Assembly: GCF_030954495.1 (NCBI RefSeq)
Contig: NZ_JAVHUW010000044.1
Span: 1-64,000 of the forward strand
DNA length: 64,000 bases
Direction: 5' to 3'
Source: Candidatus Desulfosporosinus nitrosoreducens
GTDB lineage: Bacteria; Bacillota; Desulfitobacteriia; Desulfitobacteriales; Desulfitobacteriaceae
Below are positions 16,920 to 26,024 of the stretch, in pieces (positions within the stretch are counted from its first letter, which is position 1; every line of letters begins with the position of its first letter). Made by a program: the position numbers and the translations under genes. The notes beneath the pieces are model-generated. The model was not told where the DNA came from, did not search any database, and was given only the letters and a program-made list of their open reading frames with translations.

Positions 16920-17468
16920 CTAATGCTTCCAGGTATGTCCTTTATGGGGTCCTTTTATGGGTTTGTTTTTAAGAGAGAGATCCTGAGACACAATAACTTC
17001 TCCCTTAGGCCCTGTTGTCCATTCTTTTAATTGTACATAATAAAACCCGGAGAGCCCCATATCCTCAGCCGGCACGGCAATGGCGTTTGGAATCGGAGTA
17101 TTGGGAGAATAGACAATTTCCATAGTCTCGTGCCATGTCCAGCCCAACTGATCACCGGTTAAATATTCCCAGAGATCAGCTTTTTCCCAAGCTCCGGGAG
17201 CTGAAGGCGGATTTCCCTGGAGCATGGCATTAAAGCGCTTGTCCCATTTCCGCTCAAGAAAAACGGTACCTTTGTCTCGCCAGGTGAAAGGGATTGGATC
17301 AGCTCCCGTACCGCTGATAAAGATTTCCCAATTGTCTAAAGTTCCCTTGAAGGTCATGGCTTCGGCGTTATAACCATATTTATCGGTTTGGGCAGAGGCA
17401 ATACCGGGAAAAGAAAGCATCATGACTAAAATCAACCCTAGGAACACCAAAAATCTTTTGTTCTTCAT
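16920..17468 (-). CDS. Exported protein of unknown function
   Basis: 182 residues. N-terminal Sec signal peptide: KNKRF, hydrophobic LVFLGLILVMML, predicted cleavage after ASA. The mature part is rich in Trp, Tyr and Pro (WEIFISGTGADPIPFTW, LGWTWHETMEIVYSP) and ends in a His/Lys-rich tail (GPHKGHTWKH), which might bind metal. I do not recognise a family; no cysteines or lipobox are seen. A Shine-Dalgarno GGGAGGATT is placed before ATG 17468. Separate from its neighbours through terminators on both sides. Confidence 0.8.
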   Translation of the reverse strand: MKNKRFLVFLGLILVMMLSFPGIASAQTDKYGYNAEAMTFKGTLDNWEIFISGTGADPIPFTWRDKGTVFLERKWDKRFNAMLQGNPPSAPGAWEKADLWEYLTGDQLGWTWHETMEIVYSPNTPIPNAIAVPAEDMGLSGFYYVQLKEWTTGPKGEVIVSQDLSLKNKPIKGPHKGHTWKH

Positions 17469-17583
17469 AGTAATCCTCCCTTAATCTGAAATGGATAAAA
17501 TTATGTATATTGAGATTATATAACAAAATCACTAAAATGTATCCAGTTATTTTGCAAGTAATGGCTGACAGACCATAAAATTG

Positions 17584-17617
17584 AAAAAACGCTGGAGTCT
17601 CTGCTCCAGCGTTTTTA
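17584..17617 (-). terminator. Bidirectional terminator
   Basis: AAAAAACGCTGGAG (17584-17597) pairs with CTCCAGCGTTTTT (17604-17616) around TCTCTG. It directly follows the minus-strand aminotransferase at 17643; T-runs occur on both strands. Confidence 0.9.
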
Positions 17618-17642
17618 TAGGTGCCCTACTTGGGATGCCCTG

Positions 17643-18818
17643 TTATCTTAGCTTGCCTAAAGCTGTTTCGATGCGTTCTAAAGCTTTTTGAATGTTCTCT
17701 GTCGAGTTAGCATAAGAGAGGCGGAGATATCCTTCACCATATGAGCCAAAGGCGGTACCTCCTAAACAGGCGACGCCCGCGTTGTTGAGAAGATAATCCG
17801 CTACCTCTTTACAGTTCTTGGCGAAGGATTTTATATTGGGGAAAACGTAGAAGGACCCCTCCGGCGCCAGGCAAGTAATTCCGGGGATGGAATTCAGTCC
17901 TTTGACAATAAGGTCGCGGCGTTTTTTAAATTCGGCCACCATGCGTTCAACGTCTGCTTGAGGCCCGGTGAGGGCTTCTTTGCCGGCCATCTGCGTAAAA
18001 GCGGAGGTGCAGGAATTGGAATTGACCATAAGCTGAGCCAGCCGGTCGGCGATCTCAGGATGCATCACCCCGTATCCTAACCGCCAGCCTGTCATAGCGA
18101 AGGTCTTGGAAAACCCATCCAAAATGATTGTCCAATCCTTCATCCCCGGGAGTGAGGCAATGGAGAGGGGGCGAGTATCACCATACACAATGCGATCGTA
18201 AATTTCGTCGGATAGGACGAGTATTTCCTTTCCCCGCACTAAGTCGGCGATGGCTTCGATGTCTTTGTCAGTGAGTACGCCGCCGGTGGGGTTGCCCGGA
18301 GAGTTGATAATAAGCATTTTCGTATGGGGAGTAATCAGTTGGGCGAGTTCATTGACGTCTAAGCGGAATTGATTTTCTTCCCGTAAAGGAATAGGAACCG
18401 GTTTCCCGCCGGCAAACCGGATGACGGATTCATAAATAGGAAAGCCGGGATTAGGATAAATAACTTCATCCCCCGGATTCACAGTGGCAAGTATCGAGAA
18501 AAACATGATCGGCTTGCCGCCGGGAACAATGACGACATTCTCTGCGGATACTTCCACGTTTTTATGGCGGATAATGTATTCCGCAATGGTTTCGCGCACC
18601 TCTTGAAGGCCTGGAGCGGGTGTGTAATGGGTGTATCCGTTGGCTAAGGCCAGACAGGCGGCGTCAATAATATTTTGGGGTGTGTTGAAGTCCGGCTCAC
18701 CAATTTCCAGGTGAACAATGTCCTTCCCTTGAGCTTCTAACTTTTTGGCCCTTGCCAAAACTTCAAAGGCAGTTTCCGTACCGAGCAAGGCCATTCTCTC
18801 AGCAAATACTTGTTTCAT
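17643..18818 (-). CDS. Aspartate-type aminotransferase (PLP class I)
   Basis: Fold-type I aminotransferase of the I-gamma aspartate/aromatic group. Motifs: HLEIGEPDFNTPQ, GYTHYTPAPGLQEVR, INSPGNPTGGVL, VLSDEIYDRIVY, and the PLP lysine in DGFSKTFAMTGWRLGYG; the C-terminal substrate arginine is in YLRLSYANS. 391 residues from the start chosen at 18818, where AAAGGAG lies 4-5 nt upstream; an in-frame ATG 15 nt further out overlaps that ribosome site. Exact amino-acid specificity is not predictable. Confidence 0.93.
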   Translation of the reverse strand: MKQVFAERMALLGTETAFEVLARAKKLEAQGKDIVHLEIGEPDFNTPQNIIDAACLALANGYTHYTPAPGLQEVRETIAEYIIRHKNVEVSAENVVIVPGGKPIMFFSILATVNPGDEVIYPNPGFPIYESVIRFAGGKPVPIPLREENQFRLDVNELAQLITPHTKMLIINSPGNPTGGVLTDKDIEAIADLVRGKEILVLSDEIYDRIVYGDTRPLSIASLPGMKDWTIILDGFSKTFAMTGWRLGYGVMHPEIADRLAQLMVNSNSCTSAFTQMAGKEALTGPQADVERMVAEFKKRRDLIVKGLNSIPGITCLAPEGSFYVFPNIKSFAKNCKEVADYLLNNAGVACLGGTAFGSYGEGYLRLSYANSTENIQKALERIETALGKLR

Positions 18819-19057
18819 AAAGTCTCCTTTCAAAAATAGTAAATCTTATGGTGTTTAAGTACATTGATGATGTTCGCTCAATATAAAGTGGAGCCCAGGA
18901 GTATTAATCCCTAATTTGAACTATATTATAACTTGTTTCCCGGGTTTATGTGTATAAGAAGTTTTCCTAAGTTTACAGTTTGGTATACTTTCATATTAAT
19001 GGCAAACAATACCATGTGTTGGATAAACTACAGATATACAGAATGGAAGGGAATATT

Positions 19058-19453
19058 TTGAAATTGCGCACGTTCTTACTGCTAAGCATCGTGTCTTTTG
19101 GTTTATTCGCCGGAATTACCTTAATATCGGCCAGGCTTCCTTCTTCTATTCCCCAACGCGCTGTCGCGGGTAAGCTTGTCTGGCAAAGACATAATTGCGT
19201 CAGTTGCCATACTTTATTTGGCGATGGGGGGTATGCGGCAGAGGATTTGACCCATATTGTGGCCAAAAAGGCTCCGTCTTCCCTCATTCACTTTCTTGTG
19301 GAGCCGCCGGTTATGCGTCCTAACAATTATACCCGCCATCCGGCCCTTGCTGAAGCGGACGCTGCAAATTTGGTGGATTATCTGGAGTTTGTCGACACAA
19401 TACCGACCTTAGGGTGGCCTCCCCAACAAGGTGAGGAGGGGAAAAATTTTTGA
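19058..19453 (+). CDS. norC: Membrane-anchored cytochrome c subunit, NorC-like
   Basis: About 131 residues: one N-terminal membrane anchor (LLLSIVSFGLFAGITLI) and an external haem c domain with CxxCH in NCVSCHTLFGDGGYAAEDL. The distal Met is probably in PPVMRPNNYTRHP. That sequence pattern is typical of NorC, the electron-entry subunit of nitric oxide reductase. The start TTG 19058 is favoured by GGAAGGGA 5 nt upstream; the longer frame to 18980 has no ribosome site. The stop overlaps the norB start (TTGA), so the two are translationally coupled. Confidence 0.85.
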   Translation: MKLRTFLLLSIVSFGLFAGITLISARLPSSIPQRAVAGKLVWQRHNCVSCHTLFGDGGYAAEDLTHIVAKKAPSSLIHFLVEPPVMRPNNYTRHPALAEADAANLVDYLEFVDTIPTLGWPPQQGEEGKNF

Positions 19454-20838
19454 AACTATTTAAATTATTTTCCTTTAGGGGAAAGACTAATAAAGCCCCA
19501 ATTCCCAAACAACAATTTCTGGCCCAAAAAATCAGCCGCAGGTATTGTCTTTCTGCCGTAGCCTTATTTGCCCTGCAAAGTATCGTGGCTTTGATGGGTG
19601 CCCTGGATCTGGTAATACCTGATTTACCGTCACCGATCCCTTTTGAGTACGGCAGGGCGATTCATTTGGGCTTGGCAGATCTTTGGCCGCTGATCGGGAC
19701 GATGGGTATGGTTTATTTTTTTATCACGGCGGAGCTGAATCGAGAGATCTATTCTCCTTCTTTGGCCCGTTGGCAATACTGGATTGTCCTGGCCTTTTCC
19801 TTGTCCATTTTCGGAACCTTAGCCCTGAAAATTGGCAACGGACGCGAATTCTTGGAAGGGATGCCTATTTTCTATGTCGGCATTTGTTTATCTCTGGCCT
19901 TAGCCTCTTATAATCTGATAAGAACCCTTTTAAGCGATAAGAAGAATATTACACCGGCGGCGGCGATTATGACCGTGGGCATGTGTTTCCTGGGCATTCT
20001 TTTACTGCCAAATACTATAACTTACAGCAACCCCGTCGCGGACGAGGCAATAAAGTACTGGATCATTCATTTATGGGAAGAAATGGCCCTTGAGTTGACA
20101 TCTGCCGGATTTATCGCCACCTTTTATGTTGTTTCCGGTTTAGCGGACCGAAGCAAAGTGGAGAAGTGGCTTTATTTAGAGGCTACCTTAGCTGTCGTTG
20201 GAGGTTTGTACGCTACCGGACACCATTATTACTGGATCGGTTTCCCGGCTATTTGGCTGGTGCTTGGCTCTTTAGTCAGTCTCGTGGAAGTCATTCCTGT
20301 GGGCCTGCTGGTTCATATGACCTATAAAGGCTTGAAAGAGGCCAAAGTCGGGAGCAGGCGCGAGAAACTCACCTTATGGCTGCTGCTCAGCAGCATTTTT
20401 TACCATATAACCGGCGCATCCCTCCTAGGACTGTTTATGACAATACCTTGGGTCAATCTCTACATGCACGGAACCTATGTTACATCCGGTCATGCTCATT
20501 TGGCTCTCTTCGGCAGTTTGGGCTTTACGGTATTAGCGGGTTGTTATTATGTTCTCAGCCAGGGCAGCGAACCAACTCTCAAAAGCTACAGAGGCGGAGT
20601 TTTGGCTGTCCTGCTGCTGAACAGCGGGCTGATTGTCATGGCCTCGGCCCTGTTGGTCGCCGGCTTTGTGGAGACTTATCTTTGGAGAATTCTGGATATG
20701 GATTTTATGCAGGTTCGTATGCTCCTTAATCCCTATTTAATGATACGGGCTTTAGGGGGAATAATCTTTATGCTGGGCGACCTTCTTTTGGCGTGGAGCT
20801 TTTATAAGACATGGAAGGCCACCAAACCCCAAAAGTAA
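19450..20838 (+). CDS. norB: Nitric oxide reductase large subunit, NorB-like
   Basis: 462-residue multi-spanning haem-copper oxidase superfamily protein that would reduce 2 NO to N2O at the membrane. Ligand motifs: RAIHLGLADLW (low-spin haem), IIHLWEEMALE (FeB His with the NOR-type glutamate), GHHYYWIG (the HH pair of FeB) and HGTYVTSGHAHLALFG (haem ligands). The length fits the two-subunit cNOR type rather than the long fused qNOR. TTG start overlaps the norC stop; GAGGAGGGG lies upstream. The electron donor is unknown. Confidence 0.88.
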   Translation: MKLFKLFSFRGKTNKAPIPKQQFLAQKISRRYCLSAVALFALQSIVALMGALDLVIPDLPSPIPFEYGRAIHLGLADLWPLIGTMGMVYFFITAELNREIYSPSLARWQYWIVLAFSLSIFGTLALKIGNGREFLEGMPIFYVGICLSLALASYNLIRTLLSDKKNITPAAAIMTVGMCFLGILLLPNTITYSNPVADEAIKYWIIHLWEEMALELTSAGFIATFYVVSGLADRSKVEKWLYLEATLAVVGGLYATGHHYYWIGFPAIWLVLGSLVSLVEVIPVGLLVHMTYKGLKEAKVGSRREKLTLWLLLSSIFYHITGASLLGLFMTIPWVNLYMHGTYVTSGHAHLALFGSLGFTVLAGCYYVLSQGSEPTLKSYRGGVLAVLLLNSGLIVMASALLVAGFVETYLWRILDMDFMQVRMLLNPYLMIRALGGIIFMLGDLLLAWSFYKTWKATKPQK

Positions 20839-20871
20839 CAGTAGCCGAACTTTAGGTAATGAGGTCAGAAA

Positions 20872-22275
20872 ATGCAGATGACAATAACGAACTCTCTTTG
20901 GTCGTTTCTCCTGATCTTTTTGCTGGTCCTTCAATTGCTTTTAGTGCTTACACTAACGATCAAGCCAATAATGCGCTATATCATAGGTCAGCAGGTCAGC
21001 GAATTTGTGGACAAATTGCTTTCAGACAAATACACTCAGAATCTGATGGAAGTGTGGCCGGCAGGAAAGCGAATCTCGGTATTAAATATTCTGGAGCTTG
21101 GCTTTCGCTCTCAAAGCGGGAAGATCGTTACACGCCCTCTTGGCTCTCCCAAACATTTTCCCGGGTACGATAACCTCATGTTTTCTCCCCACTTAATGAC
21201 GAAAATGTCCTTACCGGAAAGCACTCCGCTGAATATGCAGGTTACCCTTGGCCCGAAAGCCGCTAGGCCGATGACCATTAATATTCCGATTATGATTGGA
21301 GCCATGGCTTATGGGATTGCCCTCAGTGAGGAAGCCAAAAGGGCTTTGGCCAGGGCGGCCAAGGCCTTACAAACCTCCACTTGCTCCGGAGAAGGGCCTT
21401 ATTTGCCGGAAGAGCGTCAAGAAGCGGGAAAATATGTCCTGCAAATTTCCCGTTGGGCCTGGGGAGCCAGAACACAAGAGCAGGTCGCTTCTGCCGATAT
21501 GCTGGAAGTACAAATGGGGCAAGGCGCCGATGTGGGCTCGGTAGCGGTGGAGGCCATAGAATTTCAGGGCCGGGCGCAAGAGCTTTCAGGGCTGGCTCCC
21601 GATGAACCGGCCACAGCTTTTCCGGCGCCGCCGGGGATACAAAGACCAAGTGATTGGCCGGGCTTTATGAAAAGTTTGCGCAAACGGGCAAACGGTATTC
21701 CTATCGCTTTAAAGCTTATGGCCACCGGCAATCTGGAGGAAGATCTGGCGGTTGCGATTCAATTAGGCTTTGATGCCGTTATTATTGATGGAGCGCAGGG
21801 AGGGTCCCACGCTACAACTCCGATTAAACAAGATGATTTTGGTATTCCCAGTCTTTTTGCCTTGAGCAGAGCCGTCCGCTTTTTAAAGAGCCAAAAGGTG
21901 CGGGAGCGAATCAGCCTGATTGCCGCCGGGGGATATTTTACGCCCGGAGAGTGTCTCAAAGCCATTGCTCTGGGGGCGGATGCCATTTATATGGCTACTG
22001 TTCCGCTTCTGTCTCTGACTCACAACCAAGTCAGAAAAGTAATACCTTGGGAACCGCCAACGACATTGGTCTATTATGACTCACCCTCCAAAGGAAAGCT
22101 GGATATAGATCAGGCTGCCACAAGTGTGGTTAACAGCCTGACGGCTATGGTTTTAGAAATGGAAGAAGGAATGAGGGCTTTGGGCAAAACATCTCTCCAA
22201 GAACTTTCTCCGGATGATATGGTTGCCTTGGATTCTTTGACTGCCGAAGTGACCGGTGTAAAGAGGGGTTATTGA
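20872..22275 (+). CDS. FMN-binding glutamate synthase family protein, membrane-anchored
   Basis: 467 residues. Residues 6-33 form a hydrophobic anchor, followed by a GltB-like FMN barrel: PIMIGAMAYGIALSEEAK, STCSGEGPYLPEER, VQMGQGADVGS, ALKLMATGNLEEDL, VIIDGAQGGSHATTP and IAAGGYFTPGECLKAIALGADA. It lacks the amidotransferase and Fe-S parts of true glutamate synthase, so the substrate is unknown. Starts 33 bp after norB on the same strand and may be co-transcribed with norCB; whether this reflects a redox link is inference. Confidence 0.85.
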   Translation: MQMTITNSLWSFLLIFLLVLQLLLVLTLTIKPIMRYIIGQQVSEFVDKLLSDKYTQNLMEVWPAGKRISVLNILELGFRSQSGKIVTRPLGSPKHFPGYDNLMFSPHLMTKMSLPESTPLNMQVTLGPKAARPMTINIPIMIGAMAYGIALSEEAKRALARAAKALQTSTCSGEGPYLPEERQEAGKYVLQISRWAWGARTQEQVASADMLEVQMGQGADVGSVAVEAIEFQGRAQELSGLAPDEPATAFPAPPGIQRPSDWPGFMKSLRKRANGIPIALKLMATGNLEEDLAVAIQLGFDAVIIDGAQGGSHATTPIKQDDFGIPSLFALSRAVRFLKSQKVRERISLIAAGGYFTPGECLKAIALGADAIYMATVPLLSLTHNQVRKVIPWEPPTTLVYYDSPSKGKLDIDQAATSVVNSLTAMVLEMEEGMRALGKTSLQELSPDDMVALDSLTAEVTGVKRGY

Positions 22276-22427
22276 AAATGAAGCAAGCAGCTTCCCTAAC
22301 GAGTTTCTCTGAGCACGACTAAATATCATTTCTGTCCCTTGGCAACTAGCCAGACAGAGGATAACGATCATGATAAGGGCCTTTTAAATTTTTACAGCAA
22401 AAAACAGCAATAAACTGTAATATATAC

Positions 22428-22456
22428 TTAACAAAACTGCACAAAAGTGCTATGAT
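22428..22456 (+). promoter_or_regulatory. Sigma-A promoter with palindromic spacer
   Basis: TTAACA at 22428-22433 and TATGAT at 22451-22456, spacing 17 bp, 33 bp before the DeoR-family gene. The spacer contains GCAC-AAAA-GTGC (22439-22450), and TTACAG...CTGTAA lies just upstream (about 22391-22419). Both could be operators for autoregulation. Confidence 0.65.
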
Positions 22457-22488
22457 CAGGGTAGGATATTTCTAAAAGGGGTAAAGAT

Positions 22489-23262
22489 ATGTTTGCAGAG
22501 GAACGGCGTGAGAAAATTCTTGCCAAAATCAAAGCCTCGCGCAGGGTATTTGCGAAAGAACTTGCGGATGAATTTCAGGTTTCCATTGATACCGTCCGCC
22601 GGGACTTAACAACGATGGAGGAAGAGGGCCTTCTTAAAAGAACTCACGGCGGTGCTGTCTCGCTCTCTAAGGTCAGAAGGTTTCCGATGGATGACAAGAT
22701 TCGCTACAGTGAAGGAACCGAGCATCAAAACGCCGTTGCCAAGCTTGCCGCCTCTTACATCGAGCAGGGGGATACAGTCTTTATCGGCGGCGCAAGCATT
22801 CACTACATATTGCTGAAATACCTGCCGGTTGATCGGGACTATACCGTCATCACCAATTCGCTGATCATCGCTGAGAAGTTAAAAAATTACGGTCATATTG
22901 AAACCTATATCGTCTGTGGAAAAATTGAAAGAGAAGAAGGGATTGTTGATCCTCTGGCAACAGAATTTGTCAGGACCTTGCGCATTGACAAAGCCTTCCT
23001 GACGGGAGGAGGAATTTCCGCCAAACATGGGTTGAGCAGTTCAACTCCTGAAGGCGCGATATTCCAAAGGACTGTGGCGGAGGTTTCCCGTCAAAAAATA
23101 TGCCTGGCTAATTTTGACAAGGTGGGAACGGAGTTTTTTGCCAGAACTATTGCTTTAAGAGAATTGGATGTTCTGATTACGGATTGGGAGGCACCCGAGG
23201 AAGAGCTGGAAAAAATTCAGCAAACGGGTGTAAAAGTCTTGGTAGCTCAGGAAACTATTTAA
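22489..23262 (+). CDS. DeoR/GlpR family transcriptional regulator
   Basis: 257 residues. N-terminal DeoR helix-turn-helix (RREKILAKIKASR, then VSIDTVRRDLTTMEEEGL and the wing RTHGGAV), and a C-terminal sugar-phosphate sensor domain with GDTVFIGGASI, TVITNSLIIAEKL and KAFLTGGGISAKHGL. Such regulators usually repress neighbouring sugar genes until a phosphorylated effector binds. It precedes two DegT-family aminotransferases by 38 bp and probably regulates that unit. AAGGGGTAAAG upstream of ATG 22489. Confidence 0.92.
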   Translation: MFAEERREKILAKIKASRRVFAKELADEFQVSIDTVRRDLTTMEEEGLLKRTHGGAVSLSKVRRFPMDDKIRYSEGTEHQNAVAKLAASYIEQGDTVFIGGASIHYILLKYLPVDRDYTVITNSLIIAEKLKNYGHIETYIVCGKIEREEGIVDPLATEFVRTLRIDKAFLTGGGISAKHGLSSSTPEGAIFQRTVAEVSRQKICLANFDKVGTEFFARTIALRELDVLITDWEAPEEELEKIQQTGVKVLVAQETI

Positions 23263-23300
23263 GGACATGAATACCTGGAAAGAAAGAAGGCCGGAGAGTT

Positions 23301-24425
23301 ATGAAAGTAAGTTTTTATACGTCCCAAAGGGAATATGCCTTAAAAAAAGAGGAATTTAATCGTGCCATTCAGGTAGTTCTGGAAAAAGGAAATTTTATCT
23401 TAGGCGAACAGGTTGCTCAGCTGGAGAATGAGATTCAGCAATACACTCAAGCTAAATATGCCATCGGTGTGGCCTCGGGAACAGACGCTCTGACGATAGC
23501 CTCAGATATTCTCGGCTTCAAGGACGGCAAAGAGGTCATTACGTCTCCTTTTACCTTTCTGGCCTCGACATCGTGTATCACTAAACACCGGGGACGCCCT
23601 GTTTTTGTGGACATCAACGAGGAGACCTTCGCTTTGGATGTAACTAAAATCGAAGAAAAAGTCAATCAACAGACGATTGGCATCCTGCCGATCCATCTCT
23701 TTGACCAAATGGCGGATATGGATCGGATTATGGATATTGCGGCTAAATACCGGCTGAGAGTCCTGGAAGACGCAGCGGAAGCCTTTGGCATGAGATGGAA
23801 GGGACAGGGCGGACAATATCGCCATGCCGGAACTATCGGCGATTTTGGCGTATTCTCGTTTTTCCCGACTAAGACACTGGGGGGTTACGGTGACGGGGGA
23901 ATGATGATCACCAATGATGAAGAACTGGCGCGCAAGGCGAAATACTATAGGGTGCACGGCGCCTCGAAAAAATACCATTACGAGTATGTCGGTTACAATT
24001 CACGCTTAGATACACTTCAGGCGGCGATATTATCGGTTAAGCTGAAATATATTGACGATGCTGTCAGCAAACGCGCCGCGATTGCCAAGCGCTATCTGGA
24101 AAGGTTAGAGGATTGTCCGGGAGTAAGACTGCCTAAGGTCAAAGGTGATCAAAAGCAGGTTTATTATGTCTTTAATATTTTGGCAGAAAACCGGGACAAA
24201 TTAGCAGAGCATTTGGCCAAGAACGAAATCGGATACAGCATCTATTATCCTCGCCCGCTGCATCTACAGCCCTGCTTTAAAGATCTTGGCTACCAAAAAG
24301 GAGACTTTCCTGTCGCCGAGCGGGTAGCGGAAGAGATTATTGCCCTTCCGATCTATCCTGAGATAACGACGGACGAAGTAGAGTTTATCTGTGATACGGT
24401 AAAAGCCTTTTACCAAGGGGGCTAG
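23301..24425 (+). CDS. DegT/DnrJ/EryC1/StrS family aminotransferase
   Basis: 374-residue PLP enzyme of the sugar aminotransferase family (transamination of keto-sugar nucleotides or cyclitols). N-terminal VLEKGNFILGEQVAQLE, GVASGTDAL, VITSPFTFLAS, LEDAAEAFGMRWKG, and the PLP lysine in SFFPTKTLGGYGDGGMM; the C-terminus has NEIGYSIYYPRPLHLQPC. A ribosome site GGAGAG precedes ATG 23301. Follows the DeoR gene. No sugar-nucleotide dehydratase or epimerase lies nearby, so the substrate is unknown. Confidence 0.9.
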   Translation: MKVSFYTSQREYALKKEEFNRAIQVVLEKGNFILGEQVAQLENEIQQYTQAKYAIGVASGTDALTIASDILGFKDGKEVITSPFTFLASTSCITKHRGRPVFVDINEETFALDVTKIEEKVNQQTIGILPIHLFDQMADMDRIMDIAAKYRLRVLEDAAEAFGMRWKGQGGQYRHAGTIGDFGVFSFFPTKTLGGYGDGGMMITNDEELARKAKYYRVHGASKKYHYEYVGYNSRLDTLQAAILSVKLKYIDDAVSKRAAIAKRYLERLEDCPGVRLPKVKGDQKQVYYVFNILAENRDKLAEHLAKNEIGYSIYYPRPLHLQPCFKDLGYQKGDFPVAERVAEEIIALPIYPEITTDEVEFICDTVKAFYQGG

Positions 24426-24538
24426 ACTGTTTTTCTTTGAAGGATTAACCTGAGGTTTTAATTTTCCGGTACCGAACATCTTACGCCAGGCATGTCGGAA
24501 AGAATTAAAGCGATCAACGAAGATCGGGAAGGAGCTTG

Positions 24539-25717
24539 ATGATGACGATTAGAAAAATCCCCTTTTCACCACCGGATATTACCGAAGAAGAAATTGAAGC
24601 GGTAGCGGAAGTACTGAGGTCGGGCTGGATCACTACCGGTCCGAATTCTGCCCGCTTTGAACAAGAGCTGGCCTATTATTGCGGCACAGAGCAGGCAGTT
24701 GCTTTGAATAGTGCTACCGCAGGTTTGGAGCTTATTTTAAAGGTCTTGGGTATAGGCGAAGGGGATGAGGTGATCACAACACCTTACACCTATGCGGCAA
24801 CTTCCAATGTGCTTGTTCACCGGGGAATCATGCCAACCTTTGTCGATGTCAAAAGAGACAGCTTTTTAATTGATGAACAAAAGGTGTATGAAGCGATTAC
24901 CCCCAATACACGAGCGATCATGACTGTGGATATTGCCGGGGTACCGGTTGACTATGATCAGATAAGGGAGGTTCTAAAGGCCAAAGACCGCCAGGATATT
25001 ACGCTGATCTCCGACTCGGCGCACTCTTTTGGGGCCAGGTATAAGGGCCGGAAGGTCGGGGGACAAATGGATTTCCATGTGTTTTCCTTCCATGCCATCA
25101 AAAACCTGACGACGGCGGAAGGAGGGGCCATTACCTACAATAACAATCGTTTTCAGGGCAAAGAGGACTTGTATAAGGAATTTAAATATACCTCCTTACA
25201 CGGACAAAACAAGGACGCTTTCTCTAAAATGCAGGCAGGGGCTTGGAAATACGATATTTTAACCGATGGTTTTAAATGCAATATGACGGATATTATGGCG
25301 GCTATCGGCAGGGTTCAGCTGCGGCGCTATGACGATATGTTAAGAAAACGGGCTGAGCTCCATCAGGTTTACAGTCAGGTACTTGGCGGCAAGGACTGGG
25401 CGATTCTGCCTTTTGACAAAAACGAAGTCATGGAATCCTGCTATCATTTGTATACCTTAAGGTTGAAAGGCTTGCGCGAGGACCAGAGAGATCGTGTCAT
25501 CCAAAAGATGGGGGAAAAGGATATCGCCACGAATGTGCATTTTATGCCATTGCCCATGTTTACCTTATACCGGAATCTTGGTTACCGGCTGGAAGATTAT
25601 CCGAACGCCCAGGCTCAGTATGCCAACGAAATTTCTTTGCCCCTTTATTCGAAGTTAACTCTCGATGAGGCGGAATATGTGGCTGAAGAGCTTATCGATT
25701 GTGTTGAGTCAATTTAA
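24539..25717 (+). CDS. DegT/DnrJ/EryC1/StrS family aminotransferase (ArnB-like)
   Basis: Second sugar aminotransferase, about 392 residues, clearly different from its neighbour. The N-terminus IPFSPPDITEEEIEAV and RSGWITTGPNSARFE are typical of ArnB/PseC-like enzymes acting on UDP-4-keto sugars. Catalytic blocks: ISDSAHSFGARYKG and the PLP lysine in SFHAIKNLTTAEGG. Starts TTG 24536, ATG 24539 and ATG 24542 are consecutive; GGAAGGAG fits either ATG. Ends at a clear terminator, closing the DeoR-aminotransferase unit. Confidence 0.9.
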   Translation: MMTIRKIPFSPPDITEEEIEAVAEVLRSGWITTGPNSARFEQELAYYCGTEQAVALNSATAGLELILKVLGIGEGDEVITTPYTYAATSNVLVHRGIMPTFVDVKRDSFLIDEQKVYEAITPNTRAIMTVDIAGVPVDYDQIREVLKAKDRQDITLISDSAHSFGARYKGRKVGGQMDFHVFSFHAIKNLTTAEGGAITYNNNRFQGKEDLYKEFKYTSLHGQNKDAFSKMQAGAWKYDILTDGFKCNMTDIMAAIGRVQLRRYDDMLRKRAELHQVYSQVLGGKDWAILPFDKNEVMESCYHLYTLRLKGLREDQRDRVIQKMGEKDIATNVHFMPLPMFTLYRNLGYRLEDYPNAQAQYANEISLPLYSKLTLDEAEYVAEELIDCVESI

Positions 25718-25757
25718 AGCTGATTAAGAAACATAAACTTTTAGTCTTGAGCATAAG

Positions 25758-25799
25758 AGACAGCTTGACAATGTACGTGCAAAGCTGTCTTCTTTTTTA
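25758..25799 (+). terminator. Rho-independent terminator
   Basis: AGACAGCTT (25758-25766) pairs with AAGCTGTCT (25782-25790), followed by TCTTTTTTAT. It closes the aminotransferase unit. From here to 26024 I see no further gene. Confidence 0.88.
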
Positions 25800-26024
25800 T
25801 TTAAAAACCTGAAAATTAAAAAATAGATCAGAAAATAATGGAGAGAAAAATAGCCATTTTCTATACGCAAATCCCACTCAAAAGTAAAAAGAGTAGAGCG
25901 TTTAAGGGTAGCATTCACTTATACAGTAGTGATTCGTCATTGGGGAAAATGCTTTTATCCTTTGCGTTTTACAAAAACAACCAATCACAAATAGTTTTGA
26001 AGCGTTTTGTATCAAATATAAGCT

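Noticed and set aside
22331..22358. Hairpin TCTGTC...GACAGA after the FMN protein gene
   Set aside because: Short stem, no T-tract; not convincing as terminator or riboswitch.
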